DNA from: JAJDTR01 sp965220415
GTDB lineage: Bacteria; Poribacteria; WGA-4E; JAJDTR01
Length of the DNA: 64,000 bases
Assembly (NCBI GenBank): GCA_965220415.1
Contig: OZ244829.1
Span: forward strand, 4,030,001 to 4,094,000
Direction of reading: 5' to 3'
The translations under genes and the position numbers were made by a program. The notes beneath the pieces are model-generated. The model saw only the letters and a program-made list of their open reading frames with translations, had not been told where the DNA came from and did no database searches. Shown here one piece after another: positions 1-7,558 of the stretch. Positions within the stretch are counted from its first letter, which is position 1. The number at the start of each line of letters is the position of its first letter.

Positions 1-350
1 GAATCCCAAATCTGGGTCATGTAAAAGAGTACCCGAAACCCCATTGTCGGGTCAACGGTGGATTGATGTTCAAGGAGAATATAAATTAGCAGTTCATCGG
101 TATTGGATTGGCTCTGAAATGGCACGCTAAACACCATGTCAGATTCTTGCTCCCGCAGGTTGTCGGGAATAAAACTCCTGTTGACCTGTACAATTTGGCT
201 AAAGTCGATTAACTCTACCAGTTCGCCCGCTACGATCTCAATCAATCCACGGACGTTATTCCAATCTTCGAATAACCATCGGGTGCTACGGTCGGAGAAG
301 TGTTCTATCCGAGCGTCGAAAATATTGCGTATCTCAGGTTCTTCTGCCAT
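1..350 (-). CDS. Rpn/YhgA-type putative nuclease, partial at window edge
   Basis: The reverse strand is open from an ATG at 350 to the window edge, giving 116 residues and continuing beyond base 1. A Shine-Dalgarno sequence (AAGGA) sits about 5 nt before the ATG. The protein starts MAEEPEIRNIFDARIEHFSD and later carries LLIYILLEHQSTVDPTMGFR, a pattern matching the LLEHQS...M..R core of the Rpn/YhgA (transposase_31, PD-(D/E)XK-like) family. In that family the Glu of the LLEHQS stretch is a likely active-site residue. Known members promote RecA-independent recombination and cleave DNA. The C-terminal half is missing only because the window ends. The family call is from motif memory, so treat it as probable. 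Confidence 0.6.
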   Translation of the reverse strand, partial: MAEEPEIRNIFDARIEHFSDRSTRWLFEDWNNVRGLIEIVAGELVELIDFSQIVQVNRSFIPDNLREQESDMVFSVPFQSQSNTDELLIYILLEHQSTVDPTMGFRVLFYMTQIWD

Positions 351-410
351 TATTCCTTGAGATTTTCACACAAAATCTCGCGTTTATTTAGTACCAAATA
401 GTCGAGTCTC

Positions 411-656
411 AGAACCTGTTTGAAAAATACAGTTGTAGGGTGCGATCAAAGGAGCGAAAAGCGACTGCGATAGAGATCCCCTGCGCACCAGCCTCTAAAA
501 GCCCCAGAGGGGCGGAAGGTGTGTAGCAACATCGAACCCCCACGGACCTAAGCCCCAGAGGGGCGACAGGTGTACAACAAGTCACGGCAAAAACATGAAA
601 AACCACTCCTCAAATGGCAAAAAATGGCATTAGTACCTATTATTCAAACAGGCTCT
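411..656. repeat. Family A repeat, copy A1 (246 bp)
   Basis: Bounded by inverted ends AGAACCTGTTTGAA (left) and TTCAAACAGGCTCT (right). The interior holds two GCCCC-AGA-GGGGC hairpins and a U36 insertion at 444-478. The right end touches the dehydrogenase gene: its last T supplies the first base of that gene's stop codon on the reverse strand. Confidence 0.7.
444..478 (+). repeat. U36 unit in family A copy A1
   Basis: Starts GATCAAAGGAGCG and ends CGATAGAGATC. It splits the hairpin that is intact in copy A3 (GTAGGGTGCGCACTGCGCACC, 21 nt, around 16835-16858), replacing about two central bases. Confidence 0.65.
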
Positions 657-1720
657 CAGTCTGCGACCGCCTTCAGGTTTGTTTGGAGGAAGTCTTCCAC
701 ATCTATGACATTTCCGGTGTGAGAAGATTCGATGGCTGCAAACAGCAGAGCGCAACACTGGATATTGTCATCCAACGAGTTTGGCGGCGCATCGCCACCG
801 TTGAGCCAGTGTACAAACGTTTCTGCGAGCCATGGATTGCACCATGCCGGTTGTTCCATGAGCGGTTTATCCTCTGTAACGCGTTCACCGCTGAGGTCGC
901 TCATGACCCGCAATTCGCGATTATCGAGTTCCAGCGTAGCGAGATCGCATTCCGCCCGGAAATACTCGCGTCTCCAGTTGTTGGTGGCGGTCGCGCTTGT
1001 CTTGTTTCCTTCGTAAAACACTTGAACGCCGTTTTCCATGGTGATGATGATTAGTCCGTTGGAGTCGCCGGCGAATTCGCCCCAGGGCGGGTTCCACGTT
1101 ACGGCATACACTGTCTTGGCATCTGCGCCGGTAAGCGCGCGGATGATATCGAAATGGTGAACGGTTCCCTCTATCAGAAGCGTGTCCGGGATGTCGTGGC
1201 GAAAATGTCCCCATCTACCGTACTTGCGGCAGTCCCACGAGTTGCGTCCAATCAGACTGCTAAGCTCGCCGTATTTGCCGCTCTTGATTTCGTGTTCCAA
1301 GGTCTGTTTGTCCTGGTCGAATCGGTGGGTCATGGTTACCGCCATTTTCAGTCCCGCCTTCTTGACCTTGTGGTAGATACGACAGCACCCCGCCATCGTG
1401 TCGGCTATCGGCTTTTCCGAGAGAATGTGGCATCCGTGTTCCACGGCGAGATTTACAAACTCCTCGTGATGAGCGGGAGGTACGACGATGTTGATGAAAT
1501 CGGGCTTGTGCTCCGTGATCGCCTGCTCCGCGTTGGTGTAAAGCTGGTCGTCGTTAAGCCCCAAACTCGTTTTAGCTTCGGGGAGAATTTCCGGATTGAT
1601 GTCGACAGCAGCAACGGGCACGGCTAAGCCCAATTCCATCAGACGCGGCACTACCGCGTTGCACCAGTGGCGTCCCTGTCCGCCTACGCCGATTTGGATA
1701 CATTCAAGGGGTTTGTTCAT
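656..1720 (-). CDS. Gfo/Idh/MocA family oxidoreductase
   Basis: A 354-residue NAD(P)-dependent sugar or inositol dehydrogenase-like protein. The N-terminus IQIGVGGQGRHWCNAVVPRL is a Rossmann dinucleotide-binding start, and SEKPIADTMAGC (about residues 120-131) is the conserved EKP motif of the family, whose Lys is catalytic. Length is normal for the family. The substrate cannot be read from sequence; a cyclic sugar or sugar acid is likely. Its ATG overlaps the stop of the upstream cupin gene by four bases (ATGA), so the two are probably translationally coupled. The gene ends exactly against the end of family A repeat A1. Confidence 0.9.
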   Translation of the reverse strand: MNKPLECIQIGVGGQGRHWCNAVVPRLMELGLAVPVAAVDINPEILPEAKTSLGLNDDQLYTNAEQAITEHKPDFINIVVPPAHHEEFVNLAVEHGCHILSEKPIADTMAGCCRIYHKVKKAGLKMAVTMTHRFDQDKQTLEHEIKSGKYGELSSLIGRNSWDCRKYGRWGHFRHDIPDTLLIEGTVHHFDIIRALTGADAKTVYAVTWNPPWGEFAGDSNGLIIITMENGVQVFYEGNKTSATATNNWRREYFRAECDLATLELDNRELRVMSDLSGERVTEDKPLMEQPAWCNPWLAETFVHWLNGGDAPPNSLDDNIQCCALLFAAIESSHTGNVIDVEDFLQTNLKAVAD

Positions 1721-2109
1721 AGTGGAAAATCCCCGGGTATTGGGAGACTTGGAACCGGATGACCTTTGGCTTTCTCCGCGTCGCGGTGAAGATGTCCGAC
1801 GCGACCTCCTTCAGGCGTCGCATCCTCAAAGTAAAACGCCTCCAAGGTTTCGTAGACTTCCAGTATATCATGTTCGTCTCCCGCTTTGGTACAGACAATG
1901 TCGCCGGGTTTCACGTAGAAGGTTTTGCCTTCGGTAATGATTTTAGCTTTGCCGCGGTAAACTAGCCAATACTCGTCGCAGTCGTGGTAATGGGCGTCGG
2001 CGCGGCCATCCTCTACCGGGATACGGAACATGCCGGCGCTGGTTACACCGCACCATTCGGGCCGATTGCCCTGTCCCATCTTCCTATCGGTAGTTCTAAT
2101 TACGGGCAT
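1717..2109 (-). CDS. Cupin-domain protein
   Basis: A small single-domain protein of 130 residues. The stretch DAHYHDCDEYWLVYRGKAKI followed by VKPGDIVCTKAGDEHDIL matches cupin motifs 1 and 2, with His/His/Glu and a later His as probable metal ligands. Single cupins of this type act as sugar isomerases, dioxygenases or small-molecule binders. The four-base overlap with the following Gfo/Idh dehydrogenase suggests both act on the same compound. The ATG is preceded by GGAG about 8 nt upstream. The specific reaction is unknown. Confidence 0.85.
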   Translation of the reverse strand: MPVIRTTDRKMGQGNRPEWCGVTSAGMFRIPVEDGRADAHYHDCDEYWLVYRGKAKIITEGKTFYVKPGDIVCTKAGDEHDILEVYETLEAFYFEDATPEGGRVGHLHRDAEKAKGHPVPSLPIPGDFPL

Positions 2110-2189
2110 ATTGGTTGCTCCAGTGTAGATATAGCGGATTATATTACTTTGTTAGGGGTTGTTTCAGTTCTCAATGAAATTCCAAAATG

Positions 2190-2399
2190 TCATTGATGTT
2201 CGCGGGTAATACGAATCAAGAATCGCAGTGCTTCATTCTCTGACTCAGAATCGGGAAATAGCGCGGCTACGTCCGGTTCCAACCACGCAGATCGTCCGCC
2301 GAAACTTTTTCGCTTAGCACCGACTTTTCGTACTTGCAAACTCTTCAGATCGTATTCTTGACGAATCTCGTCATCCATAGAATTCTCAGCCTTCCTCAT
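2190..2399 (-). CDS. Small conserved protein, possibly antitoxin-like
   Basis: A 69-residue protein starting MRKAENSMDDEIRQEYDLKS. I chose the ATG at 2399 because AGAGGA lies about 6 nt before it; an upstream in-frame TTG or ATG would add 36 residues of unlikely composition. The second half reads LEPDVAALFPDSESENEALR followed by FLIRITREHQ, a layout common in short antitoxin-like or DNA-binding proteins of the ribbon-helix-helix kind that accompany toxins. No toxin gene is visible next to it. It lies between the GH20-like and cupin genes on the same strand with short gaps. The antitoxin idea is an inference. Confidence 0.6.
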   Translation of the reverse strand: MRKAENSMDDEIRQEYDLKSLQVRKVGAKRKSFGGRSAWLEPDVAALFPDSESENEALRFLIRITREHQ

Positions 2400-2466
2400 A
2401 GATTCCTCTTTCCATCGGAGCGTGCAATGAAATACGCTGCTACAAACCCAAGTGTGCAGTTGCTTG

Positions 2467-4824
2467 CTATTGTTGAAGTTTAATGTGTGTCCAAACGTGG
2501 CTAGCAAACAGCGAGAAGTCTCCTTTCGGATTTTCCCACGGCGTCAGCAGCAGCCCTTGCATCCCTTGCTCTTGACCGCGAAATTGCCAAGCCACATCAG
2601 CCCAATGTATGGGATTTATAACATGTCTTGACGCTCCGCCGATGGTGCGAAATCCGTACCGATGAAAAAACTCGACAGAGTTTGCCATGGTGAGTCTTTC
2701 AAAGTTGCCGTAGAACCAAGGCATCAAAATCACCTGACGAGGCAACAGGTCGATAGCCGGTCCGGTTGGGTTGGTCGTGAGTCTGTAGGCGTTCCTGTAA
2801 GGATTGACCGCATCCGCCCACATCAGTACTTCAACGGTGGGGTCCACCGCTGTCGCAAATTGTACCATACGCTGTACATCCCACGCGAAGAGTTCGGCAT
2901 TGGTTTTCCCGCTTGTGAGGCAGCGCGAGTCGGTGCTCATCCGCATGGGTTCGTCCCTGCCGATCATCACATAGCGAGGCTCCAGCTCACGAACGGCACT
3001 TTCTACCAACTCGCGGATCCACTCGTAGGCTGCCGGTTCACTCGGACAGAAACTTAGATCGTAACGACTCTCTGCGCGCAGCGGCGCGTAATCGTATGAG
3101 GCGAAAACCGTTCCGCCATCGGGAATTTTGCCATTCGCCAAGCGTTCAATCTCAAACGGCTTTCCGGGTGGTTGATATGGATCGATATCTCCCGGGATGA
3201 CAGTGTAATCAGCGCCCTCATCGTACTTGTTTCCGTGTTCGTCGGTGATGCGGATATCGGTGTGTTTCGTGCGCATGACGTTGGGTTGAGCAAGCGGAAT
3301 CGGTGGTGGATTCATCCCATCGGCGAACGTAAGTTTCTCGTTCTTGACGTAGATTCCCTCCGCCCAATTCGGGTTGTGCCGGATGACTTCGTCACCGTGT
3401 CCGAAACCTTGAAACATGGGAATTGGTTCAATGCCGTACCGACGACATTCGTCGAAGATTTGGCGGGCTAAATCGGGGGAATCGGGATCAAACATGTTTA
3501 GAAAGCCTTCAAACACGACGGCGTTAATTTTTTTCTCCGAAAAGGCGCGCACCTGATCCATATCGGAATCTTGAATATAAACGCCCCGGAATGGAAAATC
3601 GGGCCAATCCGTCACGCTGCCGCACGGTATTCTCCAACCTGCATCCGAGTTTGCAACCGCCATCTGGGCGAGCGTTTGTACGCCGTAGTAGGTGCCAGCG
3701 GGGGACGATCCGACGACGGCGATAAAATCGGGTTGCACAACCAATGTATAGCCTTCGCGATTGGCTGGCGGAGAGACGCCTTCTTCAAGACAAAACTGAT
3801 CGAGACGCACGTTGCCTTTCCCTCGTTCCCCAACCGCGATCGTGCGATTTCCCTGCCCCTCCAACGCAATCCCGCAACGCTCCATAATCTGACGGCGTAA
3901 GGAGTCGACAGCGGGACTTTCAGCCTGTGTGCCCGCATCAACCGCTACCTCGTCATCAAGCGTAAACCAAGAGATAGGCTCTGACCAGTAAATCTCCTTG
4001 GGCGTCGGGACAATGCTGGGTGCCTCCGCGAAAGTGGTCGGCTCAGGGACGTGAGGATCGGCGTCATAATCGACGGAGTGGATTGTCCATTGCGGCGGAC
4101 CGCAGTAGAAAAGGTTGGGAGTTCCGTAAGCGACGAACCATGGGCGGTACGGGGAAGGACGGATGATTTTGGCGTCTAGGACACACCGCGATTCGGCGCT
4201 GCCGTTGCTGAAGATGACTATGAGCACCTGCGGACTGAGGGGATTTTGCTTTGCCGCGGAGAATTGGAACGTGAAAGAATCTTTCCCGTTATAGGCAGCC
4301 TTGACTTTCGGATCAAAGGTCATGGTCGGAACAGGCTCCGTGGATTCCTGAGTGTGTATCCAGCCTTGAGGAAAGCCGTCCTTATCCAAGTAACAGTGCA
4401 AACCGATGTAGTGGAAAGTTTCGGCATTGAAGGCTTCCTCATTCGATCTGCCAATGGTGAGCATGGCGTTGAACGAGCGGTTAACATTTTGCGCCGCAGT
4501 GAAGGTAGAGGATGTCGTCCAATCCCTCTGGCGGTCGAGCGGATTGACGCCGGCGACGCAAACCCCGGCATCTCCCTTTGCTCCGTTTACCGTCACCGTC
4601 CCACGACCGTCATACGGTTGATGATTGCGCGCCCACCCCTCATCGACCTTCACCGTGAGGGATCCGGCACTGTTATGCAGAATTTTGAGTTTGTGCTCTT
4701 CGAGCGCTGATGTAGTTGTCTGTAAAGTTTCCATTGTCATGACCACGATAAGAATGGCAACGAGTTGCTGCAACATCGCCATTGAGTTCAGTTTCTTGTT
4801 GGATGCACACTCTGCAGGATTCAT
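2467..4824 (-). CDS. GH20-like beta-N-acetylhexosaminidase, secreted or membrane-anchored
   Basis: 785 residues. A hydrophobic stretch at about 17-31 (MLQQLVAILIVVMTM) is a signal peptide or anchor. Residues 42-250 form a beta-rich N-terminal domain. About 268-400 resembles the GH20b domain (IVPTPKEIYW, EGYTLVV, AGTYYGVQTLAQM), and 408-785 the TIM-barrel catalytic domain. MIGRDEP at 620-626 contains the Asp-Glu pair expected for substrate-assisted hydrolysis of N-acetylhexosaminides. An insert of about 90 residues (505-595) interrupts the barrel. GRDEP differs from the usual GGDE context, so the substrate may differ. Start ATG 4824 has GAGGAAC upstream. Neighbours suggest breakdown of amino-sugar-containing glycans. 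Confidence 0.75.
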   Translation of the reverse strand: MNPAECASNKKLNSMAMLQQLVAILIVVMTMETLQTTTSALEEHKLKILHNSAGSLTVKVDEGWARNHQPYDGRGTVTVNGAKGDAGVCVAGVNPLDRQRDWTTSSTFTAAQNVNRSFNAMLTIGRSNEEAFNAETFHYIGLHCYLDKDGFPQGWIHTQESTEPVPTMTFDPKVKAAYNGKDSFTFQFSAAKQNPLSPQVLIVIFSNGSAESRCVLDAKIIRPSPYRPWFVAYGTPNLFYCGPPQWTIHSVDYDADPHVPEPTTFAEAPSIVPTPKEIYWSEPISWFTLDDEVAVDAGTQAESPAVDSLRRQIMERCGIALEGQGNRTIAVGERGKGNVRLDQFCLEEGVSPPANREGYTLVVQPDFIAVVGSSPAGTYYGVQTLAQMAVANSDAGWRIPCGSVTDWPDFPFRGVYIQDSDMDQVRAFSEKKINAVVFEGFLNMFDPDSPDLARQIFDECRRYGIEPIPMFQGFGHGDEVIRHNPNWAEGIYVKNEKLTFADGMNPPPIPLAQPNVMRTKHTDIRITDEHGNKYDEGADYTVIPGDIDPYQPPGKPFEIERLANGKIPDGGTVFASYDYAPLRAESRYDLSFCPSEPAAYEWIRELVESAVRELEPRYVMIGRDEPMRMSTDSRCLTSGKTNAELFAWDVQRMVQFATAVDPTVEVLMWADAVNPYRNAYRLTTNPTGPAIDLLPRQVILMPWFYGNFERLTMANSVEFFHRYGFRTIGGASRHVINPIHWADVAWQFRGQEQGMQGLLLTPWENPKGDFSLFASHVWTHIKLQQ

Positions 4825-4904
4825 TAGTCTTGTTCCTCGTGTTTCGCCGTCCCAGCCACCCCGAAGCCATAGCCCGAACAGAGGATTTATGAGAATTCAA
4901 ATCG

Positions 4905-5708
4905 TTAAGGGTTTTCTGTGATGTCGTTGGTGGCATTCAATGCCCCCGCATAGCCGTTCATCAGCGCCGTGACATCGTGACAGCAGTTGAACCAACGGGT
5001 TCCTCTCTCAAACACGGCGCGCATCTGTTCGCCGGGATCCACGGCTGTACCCATCGCTTTACCGTGGGCGCGGCAGGCTTCGCCGACCCTGTCGAAAGCC
5101 TCAAGAATTCTGGGGTGATCGCTCTGTTCCCCTCCTTCGCGCTCTATTCCGTAACTGTGACGGAGGTCTCCGGGTCCTATAAAAAGAAGGTCAATCCCCT
5201 CGACTCCGGCGATAGCGTCGGCATTGTCTACTCCCTCCGCGTCTTCAATCATTACGCCGAGCAGCGTGTGTTCATTGGCTAAATCCAGAAAATCCTTGCG
5301 CACCATCCTGCCGAACCGAGAATCCCTGCCGCCCCCCATACCGCGCAAACCGAGCGGTCGAAACTTCGCCATTCGGACGAACCGCCTTGCTTCATCGGCG
5401 CTCTTGCAGTGCGGTAGAATGAGACCGTTAGCGCCCAATTCCAAGGTTTTCATCACCTGATTGTAGGGGCCATGCGGGATGCGTACAATTACATCAAGGT
5501 CGACGGTTCGCGCTGCCAGAATCATATTCGACAGCCCGGCTAAATCGAGGTGCGAGTGTTCCATATCTATCCACACGCGGGTGAATCCGGCTTCGGCAAC
5601 CAATTCGACAACGATGGGGTCAAATACACGGTTAATTTCCGGGACGGCGATGGTTTCACCCCTAAGCAGGGCGGCTTTGGTGCGGTTGGGTCTGTATTGG
5701 GTTGTCAT
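4905..5708 (-). CDS. HpcH/HpaI family class II aldolase
   Basis: 267 residues from the ATG at 5708, which has AAAGGAG about 6 nt upstream; a TTG further upstream would add 11 residues without support. VWIDMEHSHLD (metal and substrate site region), VIVRIPHGPYNQVMKTLELG, GLILPHCKSADEARRFV and IDLLFIGPGDLRHSYG match the 2-keto-3-deoxy-sugar acid and 4-hydroxy-2-oxo-heptanedioate aldolase family. These cleave 2-oxo-3-deoxy acids to pyruvate and an aldehyde, using a divalent metal. It lies 29 bp after the LLM oxidoreductase and before the GH20-like gene, which fits a sugar-acid catabolic operon. The exact substrate is open. Confidence 0.85.
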   Translation of the reverse strand: MTTQYRPNRTKAALLRGETIAVPEINRVFDPIVVELVAEAGFTRVWIDMEHSHLDLAGLSNMILAARTVDLDVIVRIPHGPYNQVMKTLELGANGLILPHCKSADEARRFVRMAKFRPLGLRGMGGGRDSRFGRMVRKDFLDLANEHTLLGVMIEDAEGVDNADAIAGVEGIDLLFIGPGDLRHSYGIEREGGEQSDHPRILEAFDRVGEACRAHGKAMGTAVDPGEQMRAVFERGTRWFNCCHDVTALMNGYAGALNATNDITENP

Positions 5709-5737
5709 GTTGCTCCTTTCGACGCACGAATTTGGGT

Positions 5738-6907
5738 TCAAGCGGCATCATTTGTTGTAGATAGGAACTTCGGCAGAACCTCCTTGCCGAACCATTCGAT
5801 ATCCTTCCTGATTGCGCTCGGCGGAATCGCCAATGCGCCTGCGCCGATGCACACGCGCTCTAGTCCGGGGAATTCCTCCTGAATCTCGCAGAGTTTTTCG
5901 TACACGTGCTCCGGCGGTCCGCAGATCCAGGCGTGGTCACGAACCAGATCGTGTACGGTAGGCAGTCCGGCGGATGGTGCGGTTTCCGGATTGTATGTCG
6001 CCAAAATCTGTTCCCTTGAGAGTTGCGGCATCCGTCCCAACGGCGACAACACCTTGAGTTGCTCTTCAAACCAAACCGTGGCTTCACGAATCGCTTTCTC
6101 TTGGGTATCGGCGATGTGTATCTGCAGGACGAGGGCAAGTTCCTCTCCAAGCCGGGTGTCGCGCCCGGCACGCAGTAGGGACTCTCTCCACGTCTCCGCA
6201 ATCTTGTGAGCGCGTCCGCCCGACGGTACGACGCCCTTAATCCCGTGTTTGACCATGAAATCTATGCCGCGCGGACTGGCGCTGAAAATGGGTTGCCAGC
6301 ACTCCACGGGCCGATTCACGGGACGTGGTACGAGCGTAATCTCCTCAAGTTCCTGCTCGCGATAGATGACCTTCGCCGGAAGATTGTAATATTTACCGTG
6401 ATGGGCGAAGGATTGCTCGTTCCACGCCTTGAAGATAATCTCGACCTGTTCCTCGAATTTCTCGCGATTTTCCTCATCGTCATCTAGCGGCGAACCCAGC
6501 GTTTCCACTTCGCGATTGATGTAGCCGCGACCAATCCCGAACCTTACCCTGCCGCTTGTCATGATGTCCACCGTGGCGAAATCTTCCGCCAACCGGAGTG
6601 GATGCCACGCCGGAATGGTATTAAAAAAGGCGCCGAACTTGAGGCTTTTGGTGGCTTGTGCGAGATAGAGGCTCAACATCGGTATGTTTGGTATACCGCC
6701 GTAGCCTTCTCGCTGGAAATGGTGCTCTGCGAGCCAGAGCGTGTCAAAGTTCAATCTGTCCATCAACTCGGCGATGGACCGAGATTCGTCGATGACGGTG
6801 TTGAGATGAGCGTCCGATTCCACCCGGTCGTCGACGCGGAGGCCTTGAAAACCGAGGTCCTCCATCTCCACATGGCCTCCGTAAAAATAATCGAATTTGG
6901 TTATCAC
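5738..6907 (-). CDS. LLM class flavin-dependent oxidoreductase (luciferase-like)
   Basis: 389 residues. The start is GTG at 6907, supported by GGAGG about 5 nt upstream. FDTLWLAEHHFQREGYGG, LRLAEDFATVDIMTSGRVRF and GIGRGY are the hallmarks of bacterial luciferase-like monooxygenases, which use reduced FMN or F420 and oxygen. The C-terminal region (CGPPEHVYEKLCEIQEEFPG) is the usual cap helix area. It is the promoter-proximal gene of the minus-strand cluster ending near base 656. The substrate is unknown; this family is often expanded in Poribacteria-like genomes. Confidence 0.85.
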   Translation of the reverse strand: MITKFDYFYGGHVEMEDLGFQGLRVDDRVESDAHLNTVIDESRSIAELMDRLNFDTLWLAEHHFQREGYGGIPNIPMLSLYLAQATKSLKFGAFFNTIPAWHPLRLAEDFATVDIMTSGRVRFGIGRGYINREVETLGSPLDDDEENREKFEEQVEIIFKAWNEQSFAHHGKYYNLPAKVIYREQELEEITLVPRPVNRPVECWQPIFSASPRGIDFMVKHGIKGVVPSGGRAHKIAETWRESLLRAGRDTRLGEELALVLQIHIADTQEKAIREATVWFEEQLKVLSPLGRMPQLSREQILATYNPETAPSAGLPTVHDLVRDHAWICGPPEHVYEKLCEIQEEFPGLERVCIGAGALAIPPSAIRKDIEWFGKEVLPKFLSTTNDAA

Positions 6908-6946
6908 TCGTTCCTCCGATTTAATTGGGATTTACAGATTTCGTTG

Positions 6947-7095
6947 AGAGCCTGTTTGAACTATCCGTGGCAATGCCAATTTTGGTCATTTTCAGGAAGT
7001 GTTTTCTTGTCCGCTACATACCTGCGGGATTTATATCGCCCGCGCTATCCGCTTGGTTGATCGCACCCTACAAATGTACTTTTCAAACAGGCTCT
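6947..7095. repeat. Family A repeat, copy A2 (149 bp)
   Basis: Ends AGAGCCTGTTTGAA and TTCAAACAGGCTCT in inverted orientation. It contains one reverse-oriented U36 at 7028-7062. It lies 40 bp upstream of the GTG of the LLM gene and may separate that gene from its promoter. Confidence 0.65.
7028..7062 (-). repeat. U36 unit in family A copy A2
   Basis: Read on the minus strand it begins GATCAACCAAGCGGATAGCG and ends with ATC. It abuts GCACCCTAC, the right arm of the family A hairpin. Confidence 0.6.
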
Positions 7096-7224
7096 TACAG
7101 ATATAGCGCATCGCGGTGCAAAAACAGAATAATATCTGACTATGGACAGAACGATATTACATAGTTCAGATTATATTCTAGTAGATAACGAAGCTGTTTC
7201 TGGTAATTCGACGTTGGGCGTTTT

Positions 7225-7420
7225 CATGTGTCTGTTGTCGCCTGCTATATACCTGTCGCCCCACTGGGGCTTGGATTTTCAGGGTTTTGGCATCTCTATA
7301 AACCTTCCGCCCCTCTGGGGCTTAGAAAGGCTAGTAGGAGCTCTATGGTATTTCTATCGCGGTCACTATTCGTGCCCTATCCTTCGTTTTTCACTCGCTT
7401 GATTCTACCCTACAAGGACA
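7225..7420. repeat. Core of a family A-like repeat with no terminal inverted repeats
   Basis: Contains two hairpins of the CCCC-xCT-GGGG kind (near 7258 and 7312), spaced as in copy A6, followed by a degenerate U36-like stretch (7351-7404). The usual AACCTGTTTG ends are missing. No gene is visible in 6908-7558. Confidence 0.45.
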
Positions 7421-7501
7421 CCAGGTCGAGCTAAGGTGACACATGAAAATTATCGTCTTTACATGTATCTGGACAGCCTGTTCGTCGCCAGATTGTTTTA
7501 T

Positions 7502-7529
7502 GTAGGGAACGCAGATCTGCGTTCCCTAC
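7502..7529. repeat. Family E perfect 28-bp palindrome
   Basis: GTAGGGAACGCAGA followed directly by its reverse complement. It lies 30 bp beyond the stop of the CehA-type gene (minus strand). There is no U-run, so it is not a classical terminator. Confidence 0.6.
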
Positions 7530-7558
7530 TTATGATTCAACTCCGTATTCCCAGCCAA

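Noticed and set aside
136..360. Plus-strand 74-residue open frame
   Set aside because: It lies antisense to the Rpn-like partial gene, which has a ribosome site and family motifs; the plus frame has neither.
614..1627. Long plus-strand frames across the Gfo/Idh gene
   Set aside because: Mirror frames of a GC-biased gene with clear motifs on the other strand; no ribosome sites.
7502..7529. Terminator
   Set aside because: A perfect palindrome, but it has no T run on either side and belongs to the dispersed family E.
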